A DNA stretch of 64,000 bases from Dillenia suffruticosa (Eukaryota > Streptophyta > Magnoliopsida > Dilleniales > Dilleniaceae). This document shows positions 37,371-49,518 of the stretch, piece after piece. The stretch spans positions 11,718,590 to 11,782,589 of the forward strand of contig JAVTVX010000011.1 in the NCBI GenBank assembly GCA_033439265.1, in the 5' to 3' direction. A program made the position numbers and the translations under genes. A model generated the notes under the pieces. That model was not told the DNA's origin. It ran no database searches and saw only the letters and a program-made list of their open reading frames with translations. Each line of letters opens with the position of its first letter. The first letter of the stretch is position 1.

Positions 37371-38369
37371 GACTATATATTATAAACTTATCACTGTACA
37401 AAGTTTTGCCTACTTACCATCTACTTAGCACGACTATATCACAAATTTATCATTAACTTATCACTATATAAATTTACTTATCCACTTATCATCTATTTAT
37501 CATCTATTTATCATCTACTTACCACGACTATATATCACAAACTTATCACTAATTTACCACTATATAAACTTACTCACTTACCATCTACTTACCACTAACT
37601 TATCACTATATAAACTTACTTATCCACTTATCATCTACCTGCCATCTACTTACCACAACTATATATCACAAACTTATCACTAACTTATCACTAATTTACC
37701 GCTATATAAACTTATTTACTCACTTACTATCTACTTACCACTTACTTACCACTAAGTTACCACTATATAAACTTATTTATTCACTTACTTTCTACTTACC
37801 ATCTACTTATCATGACTATATATCACTAACTTATCACTATATAAACTTACTTACCCACTTATTATCTACTTACCTACCTACTGTTACTTATCATTATCAC
37901 CTATTTACTAAACTACCACTCTCATAAATAATACAATATATACGTCAGTATAAATAGAATTTATACAAATGGTTTGTTCTAATAGCGAGAATTGAATATA
38001 GTTTTAAAAGACGGTAGAATTTGTGTGTTACTACACATCTAAAACCTATGAAAACCTATGAAGACGGTATTGTTAAGTAGATAATAACAAAGATTTATAT
38101 TGAGACTATTTTTAAACCGTGGTAAAAAGACTATTATATTTACTGACCATAATTTTTAATCATCATAATTGAATACTGCTTTACGGACGGTTGTGAGATA
38201 GTTTTGTCGACGGTTGATAAACTTTTCTTCACGCACATTTTAGTCAGTTGGGAAAACTTATATTTTCCGATGGTTTTATGACAAGGTGTCTCTATAAATC
38301 ATAAAAACCGTCACTAAAAGTTGCCGTCGTTAAAAATTGCCGTCGGTACAGCACTTTAATTTTGTAGTG
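37371..38369. repeat. Right subterminal repeat array and terminal repeat of the large CACTA
   Basis: From 37390 to 37915 there is a degenerate tandem array of ~60-90-bp units built from AACTTATCACTATATAAACTT and ATCTACTTACCAC. ACTTACCA occurs about eight times, all on the plus strand, as in the left array. From 38200 to 38350 there are GACGGTTG / GCCGTCGGT motifs mirroring the left end. The last bases are ATTTTGTAGTG. Confidence 0.8.
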
Positions 38370-38372
38370 TGG

Positions 38373-38900
38373 TTCAAAGTAGACAAAGGAGTTACACGGA
38401 CAAAAGGAGAAAACATTTAGAATTTGAAATCGGAAACATGGTTTTTTTGAATATATCACCTTAAAAAGGTATGATGTGGTTCCGAAAGTGGGGAAAATTA
38501 AATCTCAGTATATTGGCTCTTTCAACATCCTTGAGAGGATAGGAAAGATAGCCTAATAGCTTGAGTTACCTCTGGATTTGATGAAAATTTATCATATATT
38601 CCATGTCTCAATATTAAAAAATTATTTGTCAGATCTTTCGCATGTTTTAAAAACTCCACCGATTGAATTATGGGAAAACTTAAGTTTCAAAATTCAACCC
38701 GTAGTTATTCTTGATCACCAAATCAAGGGATAGTGAAACAGACAAGTCCCTATTGTTAAAATCAAGTGGAAAAGCGATCAGATTGAAAAAGAGACTTGGG
38801 AACCTGAGAATATTATGGAAACCAATACCCTTGTCTTTTTGGGAGATGATTTTTGTCATTAAATTTTGAAGACAAAATTTATTTTTTAGGGGTTAAAAAT
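38373..38900 (+). mobile_element. Outer gypsy integrase C-terminal region and polypurine tract
   Basis: Integrase sequence resumes immediately after the TGG duplication (a SRQRSY-like segment, then FEIGNMVFLNISP, then KIKWKSDQIEKETWEPENI near 38760-38815). A polypurine tract TTTTTTAGGGG lies just before the 3' LTR. Fossil. Confidence 0.85.
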
Positions 38901-41169
38901 TGTGACAATGAAAAAAAAACAGAAGACAAAAGAAAAATCAACAAAAAACCTACCTCATTCTCTCTTCTTCCCCTTACTTTTCTCCCCACACCTGAGACCC
39001 ACAGGCAACCCATTTTTTTTCTCATTCTCACTCTCTCCCTCACCTTTTCTCTCATCTCACGAGCACTCCCTCCCTCCCTCACTCTCTCCCTCGCGGCTTG
39101 CTCTCCCTCCCCCATTCTCTTTGCTTGCTTCAAGATCAAGCAAGATCAAGTAAAATCCCACACATTTAGGCTCTCAAATTCTCAAACAAACTTGATGCAT
39201 TATCGTTCTAGAGAGAGAAATCTAGGGTTCTAGAGAGAAAAATCAACAACTTGGAGTGGCTCAACAAGGGATGAAATTTATGATTCTAATAGAGATAATA
39301 CTCTTTTCTAAACTTGGTTTTTCATTATTTTGACATAAACTTTGGATTTATCTTGAAATTTGGGGTTTTTGTAGAGAGAGAAAAATTAAGGTTTTGGACA
39401 AAATTGATCCGGATGAAATTGGTGGATTTTCTAGAGGTAATACTTCTCTCTGATCTTAGATTTGAATTATCTTGTTTTAAGACTTATGTGAAGATTTGAA
39501 AATGTGAAATTTGGGAAAATAAATTTAGGATTTATAAATGTGAGATTTGAGGAAATTGTGAATGAAAATGGTATATAGATGAAAAAGGTAAGTAGTTGAT
39601 GAAATGAGAACATAGATTTTTGGATTTTGGAAATTAGAGTTTGTATTATATTTGGGGAAAACTCATAAACTCTAATTTTAGGCATGATTTAACATTGAAT
39701 TTTATGTTTATTGATTTAGGATAAATCAATCAGAATCCAAGAAATGATTGTATTGGATTGATTGTAGATTGGGAGTGTTCACCCTCCCAAGAGGTGAGTG
39801 ATTTCATGATTGTACTTAAATAAGAAAAATGATTTTATTAAATTTTTTAAATGATTTTCATAATTTGGATTTAAATGATTTAGTATATGTGGAATATTCC
39901 AAAAATTGGATTTTGAATTTTATACATCCTATATGTTTTGAATGAATAATGGGTCATATGAATTTGTTGATATTGAATCCATTTGGATGATTATGACTAT
40001 TGAAAAATTATTAAAATTTGATGGCACATGAATTGGATTTATGATTTTTGTGAAATGGTGCTATGATTGGTTTGGGGTGAGAGCCTAAACCCTTATTAAA
40101 TGATTGGTCATTTCCCGCTACAGAGCGACCCGACGGGGTGAAGTAGTACGGTTGGTACACCATGGGATGTAGCCGAACGCGTATAGTACGCCGAGACGCG
40201 TATGGTACTTTCATGGTTGGATGAAGTGTCTATGGGCGTGGGATAGTTGGATGTTCCTCCAATGAGAGCCCATAGACAACATCAAGGATGAGGGGTATTT
40301 TTTTTAAAACGTAAAAATTATTAAAACTCTTTACGGTTCCACCCTAAATCGTAGTGGACATTTGTTGGGAAGAGTGATTTTGATTTTTCCCGAATTTGAA
40401 AATGTAAAATAGCTGGATGCATATGACATTGAATTATGATAATTATGAATTATGATGATTTTGGAAATAATGGTTTGAATTTATTTATTTATTGAATGAA
40501 ATTGAGAACGACATGAAGTTTGAAATATATATGCATTTAATATATTCACCATAGAAATCTTATTTTTGTACACCTTGTATATCATTTACTAGGTATATTA
40601 TATACTCACCTTTCCAACTTCTATTTTTACAGAGAAAGCTTAGTCGAGACTTGTAAACGCTTGGGGTGATTTGAAGAAACTTGTTTTATTGGACTTCTTC
40701 AGATAATAGTTTTCTTTTGAATTGAGGTATTAGTAGACCCAAGTGGAGACACATGTAATTATTTTGAAAACTTATTTTCTACTATGCTTATATGGACTTG
40801 AAATTTTACAATGGCTTGTATATTTAAAAAGAGGACCTTCCCTTTTTATTTACTTGAGTTTTTCTTTGAGAATTATTATGGTGAAATTTGATTTGGATCC
40901 CTTGAGTAGGGACTTGTTTATACTTTGTGGATTTGTTTTGAATAGCCGGATTGGCCAAATGCATCCATGTTTTGAGCAAAGATAGACTGAGCTAACTCTT
41001 TGATAGTGTGAATGAATGCATGCTGGTTTATTTTAATGGTTAATTATTTTGAAAAATAGATAGATATTGATAATGTCTTACCGTACTTTCGTCTACAGAT
41101 TAGGCTCAACCGTATTCTGAGATAACACGGCGGTTGTCGTGTGCTCGATCTGAGAGTCGGAGTGTGACA
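38901..41169 (+). repeat. 3' LTR of the outer gypsy element
   Basis: Starts TGTGACAATG and ends GAGTGTGACA, 2269 bp. Its last ~1520 bp align with 127-1618. A pyrimidine-rich segment (39025-39120, CTCTCTCCCTC) resembles a transcribed leader. Open frames over this LTR are repeat-borne and not called. Confidence 0.85.
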
Positions 41170-42207
41170 TAATGTGTGGTATAGTTTATTGAAGTAATGG
41201 TTTAGACTTCAGGGACGTGGTTGATCTAGGTATTTGATGTGTCAATGATCTTTTACGGATGACGGTTATTAGATTTTCAGGTTGAGTATACATCTAAGGT
41301 CATACAACAGAGTAATGTGGTCTAAGAAAAACTTGTCACATCAATCATTATCAAGGTAAGCTTTTAGATTGGTTATTGAGATTGGTTGCCACTTCAATAG
41401 ACTTCTTCGATTCGGAGTAATAGATTCTGACAATTCTAAGGATACAACTGAACTAGTATCTTAGTAAGTGTATATGCTAGTTAAGTATCATCTTGATCCC
41501 CTATATGACTGATGAAATGTAAATCACAATTGGATGAAATACGTGCCTAATTTGTTTTATTGACTCGCTGAGTGCTTATTGTCTAATGGAATTCATATGA
41601 TTCATTCCTCCATGCCCATTGTATTTTTATTGGATTCATATTATATCAAAGAGAATATTTTGTATTTATATTAGAATAGATAGTTAAGAATTAGTTTTGT
41701 ATTAGATTAGTGATAGTTTGAGAGAGTAATTTTCTTTTAAAATCAACTGACGATGGATCAACAACCATGTATCATGAATGAGAACGAGAGATATCGTCGC
41801 ATGGCCTTCGAAATTGAAGATCACTATATTATATATCCAATTGGTCTAAATGAGATCAGACTCAATTGGATAATTGTTTGAAAGACGTTTAGTCTGAGAT
41901 GAGCTTCAATTGAGTAAGTTAGAGTATGATTATTTCATGGGTTTGTTGATTCAAATGACACAATAAGTCAATACATGACTTGTATTACTTCGATCAACTA
42001 AGTTATAGTCTCGCACTTGAGGTTAGGGTCTAGAGCTTCAAATAACTACCTCTTGAAAAGTGTATAGGCCAAATCAAGTCACAAGTGTTAGAATTCTTTA
42101 TGTGATTGCTTTGATTTAGTTATTAGATAGTGACAAAAATCTAAAATTGGCTTATTAGTTGAGTCATACATATTAAGATTAGATTTTTGTAGATTTTGAT
42201 CAAACCA
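41170..42207 (+). repeat. Direct repeat copy 1 (~1.04 kb) of an unclassified retroelement segment
   Basis: Aligns with 50183-51252 from GTATGGTTTATTGAAG-like bases to TTTTGTAGATTTTGATCAAA. The outer gypsy 3' LTR abuts its left side, so that element landed in or beside this repeat. On the right it joins copia sequence abruptly at 42208. No intact frame. Confidence 0.75.
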
Positions 42208-45200
42208 TCCGAAAAAACCAACAATAGGTACAAAAACACAGGAAGGAGTTTGATAAAATCAATGCGAAATGCTACGTTTGAGGTAGATTTGGTCATTCCG
42301 CTTGTGAGTGTGACGAGCAAAAAAAAATATTCTTCTTCTTTACATGGATTGAGCTTTGTCTCATTTACTGTAATGCTCGCTAATTTCTCTCCTTTGTGGA
42401 TTATAAAGTTAGGAACCGCCTACCATGTAGCTCGAGATAGGAGTACCTATATAGAGTTCCGCTGAGTAAATCCTCAAGTTAGGAGGATTTATGTGAGGAA
42501 CAAAATATTTGTCAATGTCAGAGGAATTGGCGCTTGCTATGACGTTCTTTGTGCTCCAAGCATTCGACGGAATTTGATTTCAATACTTTGTCTAAAATTG
42601 ACTTGGATATGCATAAAAATCATCTCTTTTATTAAATTCGACAATTCTTTGAAATGCACTGGCTTTATCCATGATGGATTGTTTGCACTGGGTGCTGCTA
42701 CTCCTTATGGTTTTTTTGTCATTCTTCTATTGCCTTTACATTTGATTTGCGTAGATGATGATGTAAATGAGTGGCATAGTAGACTTGGATACATAGACCA
42801 AAAGATGATGAATCAGCTAACAATGAATGGTTTGTTAGACCGCTAGCTAGTTTCGAGTTGCCCGTATATGAGTTTTGCCTAACTAACAAAATTACAAGAA
42901 AACCATTTGATAATGCAATGAGAGTTGGGACTCATTGTAGTTGGTCCACTCCGATATTTGTGGCATTTTAAGCATAAGAGTCTGAAATAGAGTTGTGTAC
43001 TTGATAATGTTCATAGATGCTTACACGAGTTAGTCTGAGGCATTAGAATGTTTCAAAAGGTTTTTTAGCGAGATTGAGAATCAATTAGACTTGAGAGTGA
43101 AAACTCTCAAAACTTATTTGGGGCACGAGTATTTATCGAGACTACACAGAGAGCTCTATTTCGAGAAAAGTATTATGAGACTACTAACTATTCCTACTAT
43201 TTCTCAATAAAACGGAATAGCCGAGATAAGGAACAGAACTTTTTTAGAAATTGTAAGGTCTATGATGGCACAGATCAATGTTTCCATCTCCCATTAGGGA
43301 GATGTTTTATTGACTATAGTCTACATCATCAACCATGTCTCATTGAAGTCCGCAGTCAGTGCCCTATTTGAACTTTGGACAGGGAGGCTGCTTAACTTTA
43401 GCCACTTGAGGTTATGGGGTTGTGTCACGATTTCTTACATCCACACAGCAAGTTAGCCCTGTGAGAAAGTATGCGTTCTTATGTGCACATACAGACGGTA
43501 CTGTTATCGAGATTGAGTCTCATGATACCATATTCATTGAGAATGATTTCTTTAATAGAGGTGAAGTCAATCTGGACCTTACCTTCTATGAGATGGATGA
43601 GCCTAATGACTCGGGTGAGCCTAGCGGCGGGATACAAGAATCCATTATGGGTTTTGGTCCTAAAGGGAGCGATCCATCTAGAAGCGAAGAGATTTTCTCT
43701 TCTTGTAAGGATATCGAGAATGCATACTTAAACGTCATTTCTCAATTAAGGGTAAGCTTCTCATTATGACTCTAGAGGATGATGAGAAATCTAAAACTGT
43801 CCAAAATACTCTCGAGGGTTCAACGAAGGACCATTTGTTAAAGGCCATAGTTGAAGAGAAGGAGTTGATAAGAATCAACAGAGTTTGGGACCTAGTTGAT
43901 TTGCCTTAGAGCTGAAAGACCATGAGAACAAATAAGTTCTCAAGGTCAAGAGATAGTTCGACGGGTCGATGGAGAGGTAGAAGGTCCGTCTAGTAATCAA
44001 GGGTTATACTTAGATTAAGGGCATAGACTATCGAGAAGTCTAAGTCTAATTTACCTCGATCCATTTACTTTTTGGCGATTGTCACGAACATGAATCTATA
44101 CACTAAATGGACGTAAAGACCGCTTTTCGTAATAGAAGTTTGAATGAGGCGATCTACATGGAGGAATCCTCGGGTTCGTTCAAGTAGATCAGATAGATAA
44201 GGTCTGTTGACTTTGAAAGTCAACATGCGGTCTAAATACTCATCCAAGCAGTGGTATTCAGAGATTTCACAAGAAGGTGATGTCTTATAGATTTACAATG
44301 ATCAAGGAGAGTTATTGTATCTATCTGATACGTCCCGATAACTCTTTTATAATCATGTTCTCATATGTGGGTGACATTCTATTGGCCAGGAACAACAGTG
44401 TATCTAATGCCCATTGAAACTTAGTTATTATCGAGTTTTAATATGAAGTTTATGGGTGAGACTTAGTTCACTCTCGAAATTAGGATCCAAAGGAATCGCT
44501 TGAGAATAGTGTTGACTCTTTAACAAGTATTCTACATCATGAAAATTCTTTATCACTTCGAGATGAGGGATGACAACTTAATAGATACTCTATAGATAAA
44601 GGTGAAAACCTAAGTCTTGACATTTATCCTAAAATTCAGGAAGAAATAAGGGAGATGAATAGAATCCCTCATATCAGTGCAATGTGCATTCTAGCATATG
44701 CGATAAGACATACACATGCAATATACAGTCAAGTGATACGATGAGGCGTACATGACCAGATATTTGTTTTGTAATCGATCTAGTGAGTAGATATCAATCA
44801 AATTCTAGAATGGATCACTGGAGAGCAGTGAAAAAGATTCTGAGATATCTTAAGAGAACTGTGAACCTCTCCTTGTGTTATAGAGGAAGTGATTTGCGTT
44901 TCATTGGGTGCTTAGATTCCCTTTGGGAGTAGCGATCTGGATGAACGCAAACTGACATCAGGTTTTATCTTCTTAAAGTAGTAAGAAGCAAACATGTATA
45001 GCTCTATTTACGATTGAGACTGAACTTATGGGATACTCAATAGTAGTTCAGAAGAGTGTTTGGCTTCATAAATTTCTGGATGACTTAAGGGTTGTGGTAG
45101 ATAGTGGGAGGTCAGTGATGATTATTGTGATAATCAGATCATCATTGCTAACAACCGAGATCCTAAGTATCACAGTAAAACCAAACATATAGATATCAGA

Positions 45201-46886
45201 TATCACTCTGTGAGAGACATTACCGAGAAAGGTGTTGTGATGATTAAGTATACTATTACACATAGCATAATAGCTGATCCCTCCATCAAACTCATCGTGA
45301 GAGATTCCCTTGTAAAACAAGAAATCATTGGGCTTATAGTACTTTGACATTTCTTATTATATATTATTTTTTGTGCTTATTGAAAATATGACATGCGCGC
45401 ATTATTAGGTCACAAATTTATTTTTTATACTTATTTATTGTCATATATTTTGTGATATGTTGTGATAAAACATATGTCAAGTAGGCATGGTTGACTCTCT
45501 CACACGAGTGACCATCTCTAACTCTGAATGAACAAAGATGAGATAGTTTCTAGTCGTAAGAGGTTTTGAGAGTGGTCCTACTAGAACATATGTCACCCTG
45601 ATATGTGTTCAAGATAAGGTCATTTATGATATGACCAATATGGAAATACCTATATCCATGTTGCCTGTAAATAGTCAGGTTCGAGATCTCAGATATCACC
45701 TATGACTTGAGATATTATCTCTGAAATCTCTGAGTAAAGTCTTATATGTAGATTGATTCTCATACATGTACAGTGTTAGAGAAATCTAACATATGCCCTT
45801 TGAGAGATGGGTGTTTCCTACCACGTGTGATAAGACGACTATGGGATAGTGGGAGCTATCACTTGAGATGATAGTGTGATAGTGATCCCCGTTCTCATTG
45901 TGTGAGACCTGAAATCCATTAAGTATAATCTCTTATACCCTTATTACTTTCGGCTATTTCTAGAAATTTTGGTTTAATGTTGCTAGTTTAGTTTGTTTAC
46001 CTATGACCCGAAAGATAAATTGAGATTTAAGGGGTAGATTTAGGAAAACAACTGAATTGAAACCAATAGATTTGAGTTTGGGAAAATGAAGACAAATAAA
46101 CATTACATCATTATGTTGTATTCCATAGTCGACCTATTATATTAATCCATATTGGAATTCAAATATAATAGAGAATACACAGTCAAGCAAATGATTGGAG
46201 ATTACTGTCGATGAGAAAAGTGGCTTGATAGATGTAAATGTGTTGAGTTTGGGGTACAGCGAGTTCTTTTTGAAACTAACGGTGACTTCTCGATCATTTT
46301 AACAGGTGTATTGAGAAGTTTTTGCTTACAGATGCACTCGTCGGTCGCACAATACCCAATCCTATATAAAAATCCAGTAGGGTGATATAAAAAATCGCAT
46401 GATCTGTGATAGCATGACGGATATAAAATATTCTCGTGTGCAAGTGGGAGATATTGGAGTAATTTTGGAATAATTTCTATTATCCCATTAACCATGCTAT
46501 TAATTCCTATTAAGACTCCCTAATTACACTATGAATGAGCCAACGTGAATGGGCTTCTTCATGTCCCAAAAAATGAGACTTTGGGGAAGAGAGAAGGCGG
46601 CTAGGGTTTGCACATATCCCTAGAGTGAGATCTATTGAGGGTTAGGGAAAATTCCAAGTACGGAAATTTTTATGTCTCCTTAGTCACCGGACTTGAGGTT
46701 TGAGGTATCGTGGTACTACGATGGTGGTTCGATCACGTGATTACCATCCTGACCATACAATCCGTTCGGGAGATTTCACAACTTGATTGAATTTTGAATA
46801 CCAACCCTATTAAGGTATTTATCTTAGAAATTATGATTTATTTACTACGTTTCCGTATGTGCATGTTGTGTCGATTAAATCCAATA
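42208..46886 (+). mobile_element. Ty1/copia retrotransposon, 5'-truncated fossil
   Basis: Remnants in copia order: end of gag, protease region (YHVARDRSTYIEF, about 42410-42465), GAG-pre-integrase with WHSRLGYIDQKMM (42770), integrase (42900-43420), linker (43430-43770), reverse transcriptase (about 43860-44850) and RNase H (to 45350). A ~1.1-kb untranslated tail and a 3' LTR follow (46452-46886). No 5' LTR is seen; the left edge abuts the direct repeat at 42207. It is broken in many places and looks old. Confidence 0.85.
46452..46886 (+). repeat. Probable 3' LTR of the copia fossil
   Basis: Preceded by the polypurine-like CAAGTGGGAG. Starts TATTGGAGTAATTTT and ends AAATCCAATA, giving the short inverted ends TATTGG/CCAATA expected of a copia LTR (canonical TGTTGG/CCAACA). 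Confidence 0.65.
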
Positions 46887-47610
46887 TTTATTAAATTTAT
46901 AATTATTAGATCATAAATCAATAATTATAAATCATTTTATTATTTTTATAATCATTTGATAATAAGATCCATAGCTTACAATTTCATCTACATTCGGTCC
47001 CAAAGAAATATATTGTAGGCGAGTTGGCATGAATCCAATCTAGTGGGTCCTAGATGAGTTGTTTCTAGAATCTTGACCAAACATGTGTAGATCCCACGTG
47101 AAGTATAATAATTTATTTAAAAATTAAACAAAACAAAAAAAACTAGGCCCCACCCATTTCACTTACTCAAATTTCATTTGAACATCTGCAACAATGATAA
47201 TTATGATTTATGTACTATTTTATCTTGTAGTACCGGATTAATGTGATTAACTATGACAAAAAATTAGCATATTGATTCATTATATTCTTATATTGATACT
47301 TAACTAAGATATTGGTGCTAAGAAGAGGGAATGTAGTTCCTATATTTGCCTACAATATTTATCATTGAAGTGTTACTGGACTACCATATGTGATTGGATT
47401 TAGCCCATTTACTTGGGAGAATTTGCCTGATTTTTTGAAAAGTTTAGTAAAGTTAAATTTTTAATTTTTTTTGCATTTCCTTCCTTCCATGTTATCATAC
47501 ATATGAGGATAAGCTAGATACCATTAGCTTGGGTGTCGTTTATTTTGTGATGATATAAATCATACTTTCGCCTGCATTTTACCTCTTTAATTAAGAGGTG
47601 TGACACTCGA
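46887..47610. other. Unclassified retroelement-derived DNA, possible gypsy LTR end
   Basis: No gene. A segment near 47135-47180 (AGGCCCCACCCATTTCAC and following bases) is found again at 58460-58500. The right end GAGGTGTGACA near 47610 looks like a gypsy LTR end because a primer-site-like TTGGTATAAATGCTTTAG follows at 47630. Confidence 0.4.
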
Positions 47611-48353
47611 ATTGTTGGTCATTACAGTTGGTATAAATGCTTTAGATTTTCAGAATTTTGTACCTATGATTTCAGACTTTAGGGATTAGGTCACATTTTA
47701 GATGGTGGTCTTGGTTTTCTTTTTTTCTTTTAAAGCGACTTGTTTGCCATTAACATGCATTAGATATTAGATTCTCCTTTAAAATGGTTCGAGTTTAATA
47801 TCAGATTTGTGAAGTTTTTGTGAAGTCAGGGATTGAGATTTAGTTTACAAATTTGTAGAGGTTTTATATATCAATTGTGAGCTTCGAATGAGCTAGATTG
47901 CCTAACTCTATTTAGCTAGTAGTGGGTTCAACTCTCTTTGGGATGTAGAGTTGGCTATTAACAAAGGGTTCAATCGGTTGGATTGATGGATAACTTCATA
48001 TGTAGGCAAAGAGTACAAAGGCAATGTTAAAGTCAGCGATTCCACATCAGTTGGAAGTTATATAGCATATTCGAGTTTTAGATAGTCCTAGAATTGTGCA
48101 GAGATTTGAGGAGATAGATCACATGTCATGTTTCCACAACTCAGGATGCTGGAGCATCGCTAGTAAGACAAAGTCAACTCTATATAGTTGAGGGTTGTTG
48201 ATAAAAGCATGACATAATTCCGAGATTGTGTAACTATATTGTCAGGGCAACATTTTGCCAATGGTTGGGGTTTTCATATTATAGTGGATTCTAGAGGTTT
48301 GATTTGATAATGGTTCCTAAGTGGTCAAAATTCTGATTAGTGGCTCTAGATAT
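47611..48353 (+). mobile_element. Old gypsy leader/gag remnant
   Basis: It begins with a sequence resembling the gypsy primer site and downstream leader (TTGGTATAAATGC, then TTAGATTTTCAG) and continues with decayed gag-like DNA, interrupted at 48353 by the small CACTA. The same element probably continues at 50128-51767. Fossil with many breaks. Confidence 0.45.
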
Positions 48354-49140
48354 CACTATAAGAAAATAGGATATTAGCAATGAAAAATTATTGTTAGGAA
48401 AAAAATCCATTGTACGACAGATTAACGTCGAACGGATTATCGAAAGATTAGCTATAGATTAGCGATGGAAATTAGTTACGAAAATAATTCCGTCGCTGTA
48501 GTGGTTTAGAGTAAAAAAAAATTATAAATCTATCGACGATGGATTAGCGATAAAATTTTTAGCGACGGAAAATATCTGTAACTAATCCGTCTGTATAGTG
48601 GTGAAGGGTTAAAAAAAATGTACAATTATCAGTCACGGATTTTTAACAATGGAAAATATTCATTACTAACTCGTTCCTAATAGTTGTATAATCAGCAACG
48701 GATTAGTGACCGATTTTCTTTCCTTTTTTTATTTATTTTTTATTTTTTTATTATTTTATTGTTTTATTATTTTTTCTTCTCTTTTATTATTTTATAATTT
48801 TTTTCTTTTTTCTTTTATTCTATTATTTTATTATTTAATTTAATGGGTAAATCAAAAAAATAATTTGTTATTCTATCTTAATTAATCAAAGAAATATTTT
48901 ATTTCTTTATTTATCACAAATTTAATCAATGTCGAATTTAAATAATTAGAAAAATTCAATGAAAATATTCAATAAAAAAATTACCCAAAGATAAAGGGAA
49001 AAAAAAGAGATGAGAGTGAGATAAGAAAACAAATGTAAGAGTAAGATAAAATTTTAAAATAAAAAAGTGAGAGTGAGATTAATATTAAAAAAAATGAGAG
49101 TTAGATAATAAATAAAAAAAAAGAAGATATTACAGAAGGA

Positions 49141-49314
49141 TTGTGGCAAAGTGGTTGGACAACTCATAATTCACCTTGCAAGCGTAGGTTCGATTTTGGA
49201 TGGAGACATTTTTCATGAAAGAAATGCAAGGCGCCCGCTGGCTGATGTGTAGGCGGGCACGGGGGCATGGGCGTGCGCGAGGCTGGTTTTGCAAGTGCAC
49301 GTGCCATCAGGTGC
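49141..49314 (+). other. tRNA-like sequence followed by a GC-rich block
   Basis: TGGCAAAGTGG (49144-49154) resembles box A, and GGTTCGATTTT (49188-49198) is a weakened box B. Then come ATTTTTCATGAAAGAAATG and a GC-rich block from 49228 (AGGCGCCCGCTGG...GGCATGGGCGTGCGCG). The same order occurs on the minus strand at 36402-36270. Probably a tRNA-derived repeat, not a tRNA gene. Confidence 0.55.
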
Positions 49315-49369
49315 CAAGAATTAGCGACAGTTGTTAATAGCAATCTATCATGGACAAATTAACGACAGA

Positions 49370-49455
49370 ATTTTTAACAATAACAATAACAACAAATTGT
49401 GACTTAATCCCAATATTGGAGTCGGCTATTTGAGAGATAAATTTAAAAAAGATAG

Positions 49456-49518
<63 letters not shown>

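Larger units (their letters stand above)
5502..38369 (-). mobile_element. Large CACTA (En/Spm) transposon with cargo genes
   Basis: The left end reads CACTACAAAACAAG and the right end is ATTTTGTAGTG, giving a 10-bp perfect inverted repeat. TGG at 5499-5501 and 38370-38372 is a perfect 3-bp target duplication, and the interrupted gypsy integrase resumes right after it, so both borders are certain to the base. Total length is 32868 bp, about 23.3 kb without the inner gypsy (22444-32031). Genes: TNP1-like (6430-8158, minus), TNP2-like (9820-12758, minus), a putative plant-transposon-protein/coiled-coil gene (14790-16407, minus) and a Ulp1-like protease gene (21074-33940, plus). Spacers hold GC-rich islands, duplications and subterminal arrays. 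TNP2 carries in-frame stops, so this copy is probably not autonomous now, though its ends look usable by a transposase supplied in trans. Confidence 0.93.
127..41169 (+). mobile_element. Outer Ty3/gypsy LTR retrotransposon, interrupted by a 32.9-kb CACTA
   Basis: Old, broken element read on the plus strand. Parts: 5' LTR (to 1618, its start displaced by the CACTA end at 1-126), primer-binding-site-like sequence just after 1618 resembling the initiator Met tRNA type, gag and pol remnants to 5501, then the rest of integrase with its C-terminal region at 38373-38860, a polypurine tract near 38881-38895 and a 3' LTR at 38901-41169. Domain order (protease, reverse transcriptase, RNase H, integrase) and the TGTGACA-type LTR ends fit the chromovirus group, probably Tekay/Del-like. 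The LTRs differ at roughly one base in ten by eye, making it the oldest layer of the nest. Coding regions carry many breaks. Confidence 0.85.

Noticed and set aside
37390-37915. Centromeric or other satellite array
   Set aside because: The units are irregular, the array is only ~0.5 kb and it ends at a CACTA terminus, so a subterminal repeat explains it.
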